Shown piece after piece: positions 32,490-42,409 of a DNA stretch of 64,000 nt. Within the stretch, counting starts at the first letter, position 1, and each line of letters begins with the position of its first letter. This DNA comes from Dastarcus helophoroides. Lineage: Eukaryota > Arthropoda > Insecta > Coleoptera > Bothrideridae. Both the position numbers and the translations under genes were made by a program. Under the pieces are notes generated by a model. The model made no database searches. It saw only the letters and a program-made list of their open reading frames with translations, and was not told the DNA's origin. Location of the stretch: assembly GCA_028583605.1 (NCBI GenBank), contig CM053327.1:40010522-40074521 (forward strand), given 5' to 3'.

Positions 32490-35400
32490 GATTGTATTTG
32501 AAGTTGCCTATAAGCGTCAAGAGCTTGATATCGTTCATCAATGTGTCTACACAAATTTATATAAATTTTTATAGGTGATCAGTATTTTGTCTTTTTATGA
32601 ATTATTTTTTTAAATTAAAAATTGAAATTTCATATCTAAAGTTGAAATTTCTAGATTAAAGTTGTAATGCAGGGATTAATGTCAAAAAACCTTTGAATTT
32701 CTACAAAACTTTCTCGAATTTTTTAATTCAAAGTCAAAATATGGAAACGATGTCGACATTTCGAGAAGAAACTTTAAAATGTTTAAAAAAATGCTTCCCC
32801 ACATTTCTCACTTTTCGAAAATTCTTCCAAATTTCGACTCATTTTAAAAACTTTTCAGTTTCAACTTGAAAAATGCTCCTTTTTGAAATGACAGTTTTAA
32901 AATCGAAATTTAGTTAAGTCTCGAAATCGTTTTATAGAATTCGCTCAAAATTTATACATGCGTAATTTGGAAAATTAGATTCTTCAAAAAAAAGTAATTT
33001 TTCAGAGTTAAAATAACAAATTCTCGAATTTTCGAAAAGGGTCAAGACTTCAAAAAAAAATTAAAAACTCTCAGGAACAGGTGACATTTTCAAAAAGTGA
33101 AAGTTAACAAAATTCGAAGTTTTGAGAAAACGGTCAACACTGTCAAAAAGTTATGAACAAATGTCGAAGTTTTCACAAAAAGTCAAATTTTAGAAAAAAA
33201 CAGAAATTTCAAACAAACCTCAAATTCTGAAAAAAGCCATAACTTCGAAAAAAAGTCCAAATTTTGATAATAAAAGGTAGAAATTTTCAAAAAAGTTGAA
33301 AACACTGAAAAAGTTCAAGAATTGCAAATAGTTGCAATTTAAAAAAATCAATTTTCCAAAAATAGTGTAAATTTTTGGAAAAAAATCAAATTTACTACAA
33401 AAAAGTTGAAACTTTGAGAAAAAAGACAAAATTTTTGAAATAAAATCCAAGATTTCCAAAAAAAAAGTTGTAACTTCGAAAAAGGGGTAAAAAGTTTGAA
33501 CAAAAGTGGGAATTTTGAAAAAAAAAAGTTAATATTTACAAAAAAGATGAAGATTTTCACAAAAACAATACTTTAACATAACCATATTTATAAAAGAAAC
33601 AACATTTTGAAAAAAATCGAAAATTTGAGAAAAAGGTTTTGTTTCAAAATTTTTCTAAGAAGTCAAAATTTTGAAAAGGGGGAAATTGTCAAATAAAAAA
33701 TCAAATTCTGAAAAAAAAGGTTTAACTTCGAGAAAAAGTCGAAATTTTGATGATAAAACAACGAAATTATCAAAAAAGTCTTCTTTCTTGGTTTCAGGGA
33801 CAATTTTTGTATTTCAATTTTTCAAGATAATCAAGGATCAGTCCGTTTCACCAAAAAAAGTAACAATTCTGAAGAAATGCGAAAATGTTGAAAATATCGA
33901 AGTTTTGAGAAAACTTCAATTTTTCAAAAAAGCGAAAATTAAAAAAAATCGATTTTTGTGATTAAAAGTTCAGTTTACCAAAAAAAGCCAAAACTTTTCT
34001 GGGAAAAATTCAATTTTTCAAAAAACCAAAAATTAAATAAAATCGAATTTTGTGATTAAAAGTTCAGGTTACCAAAGAAAAGCTGAAACTTCGAGAAAAA
34101 GTCGAAACTGCGAGAAAAAGATGACATTTTTTAAAAGAAGTCGCAATTTTGAGAAAAATTCAATTTTTTAAAAAAGCGGAAATTAAACAAAATCGAATTT
34201 TGGGATTAAAAGTTCGGTTTACCAGAGAAAAGCCGAAACTTCGAGAAAAAGACAAAATTTTTGAAAAAAAGTCGCAATTTTGAGAAAAATTCAATTTTTC
34301 AAAAAAGCAGAAATTGAAAATAATCGAATTTTGTGATTAAAAGTTCAGTTAACCAGAGAAAAGCCGAAACTTCGGGAATAAATGGAAACTTCGAGAAAAA
34401 GACAACATTTTTGAAAAAAGCGGAAATTAAAAAAAATCGAATTTATGACTAAAAGTTTGGTTTACCAGAGAAAAGCCGAAATTTCAAGAAAAATTGAAAC
34501 TTCGAGAAAAAGACAAATTTTTTGAAAAAAAGTCGGAATTTTGAGAAAAATTCAATTTTTCAAAAAAGCGAAAATTAAATAAAATCGAATTTTATGATTA
34601 AAAGTTCAGGTTTCTAGAGAAAAGCCAAAACTTCGAGAAAAAGTCGAAACTTCGAGAAAAAGACAACATTTTTGATAAAAGTCGCATTTTTGACAAAAAT
34701 TCAATTTTTTAAAAAAGCGGAAATTAAAAAAAATTGAATTATTTGATTAAAAGTTAAAAGTTGATTAAAATAAAAAAAATCGAATTTTTTTATTAAAAGT
34801 TCGGTTTACCAAAGGAAAGCCGAAATTTCAAGAAAAAAGTCGAAAATTCGAGAAAAGACACAATTTTTGAAAATAAGTCGCAATTTTGAAATAAATTCAA
34901 TTTTTTAAAAAACTGGAAATTAAAAAAAAATCGAATTTTGTGATTGAAAGTTCAGTTTACCAGAGAAAAGCCGAAACTTCAAGAAAAAGACGAAATTTTT
35001 GGAAAAAAGTCGCAGGTTTGAGAAAAATCCAATTTTTCAAAAAAGCGGAAATAAAAAAAAATGAATTTTGTGATTAAAAGTTCAGCTTACCAGAGAAAAG
35101 CCGAAATTTCGAGAAAAAGTCGAAACATCGAGAAAAGGACGAAATTTTTGAAAAAAAGTCGCAATTTTGGGAAAAACTCAACTTTTCAAAAAAGCGAAAA
35201 TTAAATAAAATCGAATTTTGTGATTAAAAGTTTGATTTACCAGAGAAAAGCCTAAACTTCGAAAAAAAGTGGAAACTTCGAGAAAAAGACAACATTTTAA
35301 AAAAAAAATTGCAATTTTGAGAAAAATTCAATTTTTCAAAAAAGCAGAAATTAAAAAAAATCGAATTTTTTGATTAAAAATTCGGTTTACCAAAGAAAAG

Positions 35401-36195
35401 CCGAAATTTAAAAAAAAAACCCGAAAAGTTCGAGAAAAGACGAAATTTTTGAAAAAAAGTCGCAATTTTGAGAAAAATTGACGAAACTGAGAAAGTCTTG
35501 CGATTAAGAAGTAAACATTGAAATTTCGATTTTAAAGCTGCCACTTTAAAAAGATGCATTTTTTAAATTTAAATTGAAGAGTTTCAAAAAAAAGTCGAAG
35601 TTTAGAATTATTTGCAAGAAATAGAGTGGAAAATATTCACTTTATTATTTAAAAATTTTTACTTTTGTTCCAACATTTTACTATTTAAAGAAATTTTACC
35701 TTTTTTTTTCATTAAAAATTCGACTTTTTAAAAAAATGTTGACTGTTTCTCCAGATTCAACTTTTATGTAGTAAATTTTAAAAAATTCGACTTTCTCCCG
35801 AAAATTTCCACTTTTTTTGAAAAGTTGATCAAATTGCGAATTTTAGAAATTTTTGATTTTTTCAGAATGTTTACTTTTTTTTGAAAATTATATCCAAAAC
35901 AAGACAGAATTTTGAAGAATTTGGAGAAGTTGGAGTTTTTAAATAGTCAAACTCTTAAAAAAAGTCGAAATTTTCAAAACCAAGTCAAAATTTAAAAAAA
36001 AAATTGATCGAATTTGTAAAAGTAGGTTGAAATACAAATCTTGTTCCCTGAAACCAAGCAAGATTAAAAAACACAACAAAGGTTGCTTAGTTGTTTTTTA
36101 ATCTTTCTTGGGGTCAGGGGACGAATTAGAATTTTTGAAGAAAACCAAGGACCAGTCAGTTCCACCAAAAAAAAAGTGGTTATGGGTATTTTAAA
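32490..36195 (+). repeat. AT-rich intergenic repeats with a ~140-bp higher-order unit
   Basis: From about 33.9 to 35.4 kb a unit with GATTAAAAGTTC, GTTTACCAGAGAAAAGCCG, AACTTCGAGAAAAAG, GTCGCAATTTTGAGAAAAA and TTCAATTTTTCAAAAAAGCG recurs about eleven times with spacings of 98-197 (most 130-152) bases. H-family fragments lie at about 33780-33860 and 36030-36170. Open frames such as 33671-33961 are repeat translations. The whole block recurs at about 42.41-46.11 kb. Confidence 0.7.
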
Positions 36196-36198
36196 ATG

Positions 36199-36440
36199 TC
36201 GAAATTTTCGAAATAAGTCGAAATTTTCGAAATAAGTCGAAATTTTCAAAATAAAGCGAAATTTTCAAAATGAGGCGAAATTTTCAAAATAAATCGAAAT
36301 TTTCGAAATAAGTCTAAATTTTCGAAATAAGCCGAAATTTTCGAAATAAGTCGAAATTTTCGAAATAAGTCGAAATTTCCAAAATAAGGCGAAATTTTCA
36401 AAATAAGTCGAAATTTTCGAAATAAGTCGAAATTTTCAAT
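36199..36440. repeat. 19-bp palindromic minisatellite, about 12 copies
   Basis: The unit is GTCGAAATTTTCGAAATAA with small variants (CAAAATAAG, GGCG). It contains the palindrome TCGAAATTTTCGA, which is the purest form of the phrase seen degenerate in the other AT-rich blocks. Copied at about 46117-46358. Confidence 0.7.
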
Positions 36441-36529
36441 GAAGTTTGAATTCTTTAAAAAGGTCGGAATTCTCCAAAAAGTGGTCCAAGAATCTATTCT
36501 CTTTTTTCACATAGATGAAGGCGCCGGTA

Positions 36530-36660
36530 ATATACAGTGTGTCCCACTAATAGGCGGAGGTAGAACATCTCCGTTAAGGAAGGAAATATCGTTTTCGTTT
36601 TTTGCAACATTGCCAAACTACCCTGGCTCTGCAATCTAAAAATAGTTTTAAATATACAGA
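36530..36660. mobile_element. Remnant ends of a second mariner-type element
   Basis: TATACAGTGTGTCCCACTA near 36531 and TATACAGAGTGTTCTG near 36652 resemble TA plus CAGNGTGT termini of Tc1/mariner elements. They lie just left of the larger element. No transposase remains between them. Copied near 46.45-46.58 kb. Confidence 0.35.
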
Positions 36661-36718
36661 GTGTTCTGTATTCTCTTGGCAGATAATAACTTTGTTTTTT
36701 TAAATTACAATCTATATA

Positions 36719-38955
36719 CAGGGTGTTACAAAAGTCCGGGCCGCTACTTCAGGAGCATATTCTACACATTAAAATATGAAAAATCTTGAAATACATTTTT
36801 TTCTTTAAATAGCCTCCTAACGGAGATATGACCATTTAAAGATGGCGCCCCTAAAGTGGTTTTTTTACTACAAAAAGTTAACGGTTAGTAGCAAAGTCAT
36901 GAAATTGGGCAAGCAGTTAAAGAATTGGATTAGGCATATTCTCATGTAACATATTTTTTAAATAAGCAGTAGCGTGGTGTGTAGGGGGTTGCCCGCGATT
37001 ATTTTTTGCCGTAACTTTTTTGTATTACAATATTTCGACACAAAAGTGCCATAATCGTAAAAAGCAATATTTTTTATGCAAAAAAGGTACTCTTTCTCAA
37101 AGTCGCTAAAAGTAACCGTTTCCGAGAAAAAAGCGTTTAAACAAAATTGTTGCATTTATTAGAATTTGTTTTGCAAATTTCTAATTTATCCACTACTAAC
37201 TACATTGATATAAAAATAGTACAAAATTAAGAAAGAAAAAAAATCAAAGCAAGTGTTCGAAATTACTGCCCCCTGCAGCAATACATTGCTCGGCTCGTCT
37301 TCTAAGGGAACTCCTTACTCTTTCGCAAATGCCTGGTGTATTGTGAATCTGGTTGAACCCATTTTCAATTCGTTCACGAAGATCATTGATATTGTCAACT
37401 GGTGTGGAGTAGACGATCTGCTTTAGATGTCCTCATAAGTAGAAATCGAGTGGGTTGAGGTCAGGAGACCTAGCTGGCCATGGTATCGGACCTCCTCGAC
37501 CTATCCATCGTTGATGATAGTTGTTATTCAAAAATTCCCCAGCAACTGCACTAAAATGGGCAGGTGCCCCATCGTGCATTATCCACATTCGCTGTCTTGT
37601 TATGAGTGGAACATTTTCAAGTAACACGGGTAACTCTGTTTGCAAAAAATGTCTATATGAGGCTCCTGTTAACCTATGAGGTAAAAAAAAACGGTCCAAT
37701 TATAGAGTCCCCTATTATTCCTCCCCAAATGTTAAGTGAAAAATGTTGCTGATGTCTCGACTGAATAACTGCATTGGGATTTCCAACTTGCCACTGATGC
37801 ATGTTGTGAAAGTTAAGTATCCCGTTTCTGGTAAAACCCGCTTCGTCCGTAAATAATATGAGCGATGGAAAGTTCTCATTTTCAGCAATCTTATGCAAGA
37901 GCCAGTTGCAAAATTCTATTCTTGGAGGATAATCAGCAGCAAGTAACCCTTGCACTCTTTGAAAATGATAGGGGTAAAATTGGTAAAATTTCAAAATTCG
38001 CCAGATAGTTACGTGATTTACTCCTTCGGCTAAAGCAAGTTGTCTAGTGCTGACACATGGATCTTCTTCAACTCGCTGAAGCACACGCTCCTCTAAATTA
38101 GCAACTTCTGCGTTTGGCCTTCCAACACGTTCGCCTTTGAAAACAAAATATCCTATTTCACATAAACGAGCATGAATTTTCTGGAACAATTTTTCTCCTG
38201 GTAGGTGTCTATTAGGAAAACGTTCAGCATAAAGCCGTCTTGCTTCAGCACGATTACAATTTGCAAGCCCGTACATTAAATGCATATCGGCCATTTCTTG
38301 ATTTGAATAGTCCATTTTATCAAAATAATGAAAAGTTAAAAAACTACTACACTTACTATTGACAACAAAAACTGCTAAAGTTTACAGCTTACGACCAAAT
38401 TTTATCAGTGACACAACGTCAATCTCTGGCAGATATTGTCAAGTACAATTGTTTTCTTTACGATCAGTTTGCATGACCAACTTATTTTTTCTTATACAAA
38501 TTAGTTAGAATTTCGAAGACGGGATAGGATTATTTAAACGCCTTTTTCTCGGAAACGGTTACTTTTAGCGACTTTGAGAAAGAGTACCTTTTTTGTATAA
38601 AAAATGTTGCTTTTTACGATTATGGCACTTTTGTGTCGAAATATTGCAATACAAAAAAGTTACGGCAAAAAATAATCGCGGGCAACCCCCTACACACCAC
38701 GCTATTGCTTATTTAAAAAATATGTTACATGAGAATATGCCTAATCCAATTCTTTAACTGCTTGCCCAATTTCATGACTTTGCTACTAACCGTTAACTTT
38801 TTGTAGTAAAAAAACCATTTTAGGGGCGCCATCTTTAAATGGTCATATCTCCGTTAGGAGGCAATTTAAAGAAAAAAATGTATTTCAACATTTTTCATAT
38901 TTTAATGTGTAGAGTATGCTCCTGAAGTAGCGGCCCGGACTTTTGTAACACCCTG
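36719..38955 (-). mobile_element. Tc1/mariner-type transposon with 423-bp terminal inverted repeats
   Basis: TA (36717-36718 and 38956-38957) flanks a 2237-bp element that starts CAGGGTGTTACAAAAG and ends with its inverse. The inverted repeats are 36719-37141 and 38533-38955, each 423 bp with only scattered differences; this is unusually long for the superfamily. The single gene inside is a transposase on the minus strand, broken by mutation. It lies between IR-B and IR-C and was duplicated with the segment. Confidence 0.88.
37244..38315 (-). pseudogene. Broken Tc1/mariner-type transposase (copy 1, frameshift plus stop)
   Basis: The protein begins MDYSNQEMADMH with an N-terminal helix-turn-helix region of the DUF4817 type, a second HTH (LALAEGVNHVTIWRIL), then the DDE nuclease core: first Asp in LFTDEAGF, second in MHDGAPAHF, third in SPDLNPLD, with 36 residues between the last two by my count. 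One extra A in an A9 run near 37683 shifts the frame between residues ~210 and 215 (the sister copy has A8). A TGA at 37433-37435 replaces the tryptophan expected after FYL, although the frame continues for about 60 codons to a TGA at 37244. The protein would have excised and inserted the element; it is now inactive. Confidence 0.85.
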
Positions 38956-38989
38956 TATTTTATGCTTTATTCGAATTCTACTCATTGTC

Positions 38990-39175
38990 TTATTAGGAAT
39001 TGTATTACGCGATCGGGCGCGACTCCCTCTCTTCTCGGCTTCTATGGGGTGACAGTTGCCAGATCTCACATATTTTACGGGCTCTTCCGTATTTTGGTAA
39101 ATCCGTTGAAATACAAGTCTCGTCCCTTGGAACCAAGAAAGATTAAAAAACACAACAGAGGTTGCTCTTATTTTC
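38990..39175. repeat. Dispersed repeat T followed by an H half copy
   Basis: CGCGACTCCCTCTCTTCTCG to TCTTCCGTATTTTGGTAAA (about 39018-39102) is also found near 9550-9645, so it is a dispersed repeat. An H fragment follows (TTGAAATACAAGTCTCGTCC to CAACAGAGGTTGCTC). Copied near 48.90-49.09 kb. Confidence 0.55.
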
Positions 39176-39669
39176 CAAAATGTTTTATTTTTTATAGAAA
39201 ATAAAATATTTTCATCCTTCAGCAAAAATAAAATATTTTCATCCTTTAGCAAAAATTAAATATTTTTTAGAATATAAAAGGTAAAGCTCTGGTTTTTGCA
39301 TGATAGTTAGTCAAATTGCTAAGCTATCTAAAAATACTTAGAACACTTCCAAATTATTATACAGGGCGTACAAAGTTAATTTTAATATTTACACTAATTT
39401 AAAACGACAAAAACTCATTTTTTGATGGTTGATACTGTACGAAAGCAAAATGAAGTCGCGGCTAATAGCTATTCTGGTGTAAAAATGTTGTTTAAATATG
39501 CCTTTTATCAATCACAAGCACTTAAAATATATGCTGGTAAACAGTTATTACTTTTTTCCCAGTAATTACAAATCATTAGTTCCTGTCCTTTTTTTACAAT
39601 TTAACAGAAATAATTTATAATTTAAGAGAAATAAACTGCAACATTAAATACTTAGTACTAAATGGCAAA

Positions 39670-41442
39670 ATGCACGGCAACCTGTTTACCATTTTATATC
39701 ACTTATTGCATATCTATCCATGTTTTTGTGTTAATAAAGCAATGATTAATTTCGATGTAAATGAAAAATTAATTTCGTGTGTAGTAAAAACAGTTGGTAA
39801 TTTTTTTTGTAGAAAATACCCAGTGGAAATAATTAACAATATCGGTGGCGACCAGCAAGTTCCAAATATTTTAATAAAACAACTTATGCTGAAAAATTGG
39901 TCAGTAATTAGGTTTTCCTTTCATAATCAAATCCACATTGATAGGAAGATTACAGCAGTTAATTCAATAAATCTACTACTCGAAATAAACGACAACACAT
40001 GGCAAACGATACTTTCCATTATAAAAGAAAGAACAAAGACAAGAAATTGCCCTAAGTTAATCGTGGTAAGTAGCTGCAGCAATAAAATTTTTCAAAAAGT
40101 GAAAAAAGCGTTAGAAAACTTAGATTCAATTATTATACGATTTGATGCACTGAATGGTGATTCCCCTGTGGAATCTTGGAAAAATAAAGATCGATTGTGT
40201 GAAAGGAATTTTTTTAAATTCAATTGCAATGAAGTAGCCGATAATGCATCATCAAAAAATAAAATTCAAAACGAGAAAACTTGCTCTTTGCGGTCTCAGT
40301 TATACATCAGATATCCATTTTGTTATAAGTCTGGAAATAGCTATGATGGCATCGACTATAAAGTCATAAGTACAATTGCTGAAAGATTAAATCTTCATCT
40401 TACAATATTAGAAGATACTAATAGGGGACAAATTTTTGAAAACGGAACTGCTACAGGAATTGTAAATAATTTGTTTCAAAACGTATTTGACGTTGCAATA
40501 GGATCTTTCGTTATTACATCTCAAAGGTTTAACTATTTAGAAGTTAGTATTCCATATTTTGTAGTAGAATGCATTTGGTGCGTCCCAAATAGCAGTAGAA
40601 AACCATCGTATGACTTCTTTAGCATCACAGCTTTTTTAGTATTGATAGTACTATGGATTATAATTTCAATTATTTTTTGGTTATTCAACACAACGCTACC
40701 ACGGAACAATGTTCTCTTTAGGAGTTTAACCAACTCGTTATATATGAATTTAAAGGTCCTACTCGTCGTTCCAGTTACTGATCCTTTATCCACATCAAGT
40801 AAAATTCTTCTTTTGTCGACAATCCTCTTCTCGATGCAACTTAAAATATTACACGATTCGAAGTTAACGAGCGCTTTAACCAGCTTACGATACTTTCAAC
40901 CAATACACAAATTCGAAGAAATCTTGGAGAACAATTTGATTATATACCTAACATCCGTTGGAAAAACATTATTTTCTACAGAAGATCCACAAACAAGGGT
41001 AATATTAACAAAGCATAGTCCTTGCCCAGATTTGACAGAATGCTTCAAAAAAGTAGCACTTGATAGAAACGCCGTTGTTTTGTCTCTAAGAATATTCTCA
41101 ATTCTGCCAAGAAATAGTCTTTTGGATGCCGATTCTCGCCCTCTGCTGCACTGTTTAGAGAACGAAGGGAAGATATTGTCGATGACGATTATGATGAGAA
41201 GGTGTTTTTTTCTGAAGCCCCAAATCGATTCTGTAATTCAGAGGCTGGTGGATTTTGGATTTATAAGAAAGTGGGAAGACGATTCGTCCCCAAAGAAGGT
41301 GTTACCAGATGGGACATCTTTAACGAAGGTGAGAACGTTGAGTTTATGGGATCTTCAAAGGTGCTTTACGATTTTTTGTATCGGATATGCCACTTCTATA
41401 GTTGTGTTCATTTGTGAAATATTATTAAAAAATATTTGTTAA
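39670..41442 (+). CDS. IR-C: chimeric divergent ionotropic receptor, intronless
   Basis: 590 residues, intact. The same architecture as IR-B: signal peptide 1-22, S1 about 205-310 with Arg286, M1 about 319-339, M2 376-393, S2, M3 565-585. Codons 1 to ~135 are the IR-D sequence (for example the RTKTRNCPKLIVVSSC stretch), and everything from about codon 136 is the IR-B sequence (KVKKALEN instead of IR-D's KMKKELEN). The switch lies in the shared bases around 40074-40100 (CTGCAGCAATAAAATTTTTC). The N-terminal part and promoter therefore come from one parent, and the ligand-binding domain and channel from the other. It would be expressed like IR-D but bind ligand like IR-B, if functional; this is inference. 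Confidence 0.88.
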   Translation: MHGNLFTILYHLLHIYPCFCVNKAMINFDVNEKLISCVVKTVGNFFCRKYPVEIINNIGGDQQVPNILIKQLMLKNWSVIRFSFHNQIHIDRKITAVNSINLLLEINDNTWQTILSIIKERTKTRNCPKLIVVSSCSNKIFQKVKKALENLDSIIIRFDALNGDSPVESWKNKDRLCERNFFKFNCNEVADNASSKNKIQNEKTCSLRSQLYIRYPFCYKSGNSYDGIDYKVISTIAERLNLHLTILEDTNRGQIFENGTATGIVNNLFQNVFDVAIGSFVITSQRFNYLEVSIPYFVVECIWCVPNSSRKPSYDFFSITAFLVLIVLWIIISIIFWLFNTTLPRNNVLFRSLTNSLYMNLKVLLVVPVTDPLSTSSKILLLSTILFSMQLKILHDSKLTSALTSLRYFQPIHKFEEILENNLIIYLTSVGKTLFSTEDPQTRVILTKHSPCPDLTECFKKVALDRNAVVLSLRIFSILPRNSLLDADSRPLLHCLENEGKILSMTIMMRRCFFLKPQIDSVIQRLVDFGFIRKWEDDSSPKKVLPDGTSLTKVRTLSLWDLQRCFTIFCIGYATSIVVFICEILLKNIC

Positions 41443-42202
41443 TGCTTTTTCATTGGTTTTTTGTTATTTATAAAATGTAAGTTAAACATCAGTGAACTTG
41501 TACAAAGGATCAGCATCAAGTTTAAATGATTTTTTTTTCTTTATTAAAAAAAATACTTTATCATACCAAAAACATTTTTTAATTGTTAGGTAATAATCAA
41601 TTTTGGAAATTTAGAATCCTTAGAAATTTAAATAGCATTTTAGCACTTAGAAGTACAGCTTTAGAGTATGTGACAGTAGTAATTTGCAAATAAATATCAC
41701 ACATTTTTTATCGTACTTTTTCAATAGTTTATTAGATATGGCAACGTCGTTTTTAAATAAACAATTCGTCGACCCCCACAGAAGAATCACCACCACCAAA
41801 AATCTAGAAATTCCAATTTTAAATTAAATGTCTGATTTTAAGTGTAAAATCCAAAGGGACCGTTCGAGGAGAAAGTTTGAAATGTCCAAATTAAAATCTA
41901 AATATCGCAAAAAAACTCTGAATTTGAAAACAACGGACGAAACTTCCAATTATTTCTTTAAAATATCAAGTTAGAGCTTTAAATTCTAAATTCTAAATCT
42001 ATTTAATTAAATAATCTCTAAGACTGACTGACAGACAACGCAGAGCTTAAACGGATGGGTCTAGAAGCATGAAATTTAATGCAGATGTTCCCCGTAATAC
42101 GTAGGTGAGCACTAAGAGAGAATTTTTTAAAATTCAACCTCTAATATAGTAAGAATGGGCATTGACTGATTAGGTGGTTTTTATGTAATGAATAATACAT
42201 AA
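41443..42202. other. 3' flank of IR-C
   Basis: Copy of 31522-32282 with one A-run difference; no gene. Confidence 0.6.
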
Positions 42203-42406
42203 GGGTGCGTTTAGATTGGATACTTTATTCCGTACATTTCTCTCTGACATAAATGTCAACTATCCTGAGAGGAGCTATCCGAGACTTACCTACACAGCTG
42301 GAAGCAGATAGCTTTTCTCAGGGTAGTTGACACTTATGTCAAAGAAAAAATATATTTTATGTCAGGGAGAAATATACAGAATAAAATGTCTAGTATAAAC
42401 GCACTG
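42203..42406. mobile_element. MITE, second copy
   Basis: Same as 32283-32486, including the flanking TAA; present because the whole segment was duplicated, not through a new insertion. Confidence 0.7.
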
Positions 42407-42409
42407 TAA

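Larger units (their letters stand above)
30153..40073. repeat. Tandem segmental duplication, copy 1 (9921 bp)
   Basis: The unit starts inside IR-B at CTGCAG (30153) and runs to the same point inside IR-C. Copy 2 follows directly. Offsets between matching points drift only from 9921 to 9917. The differences noticed are one-base length changes in A or T runs (for example near 31625, 33520, 33980, 35300, 35995, 37683 and 39185); no substitution was noticed in the stretches compared. Confidence 0.9.
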
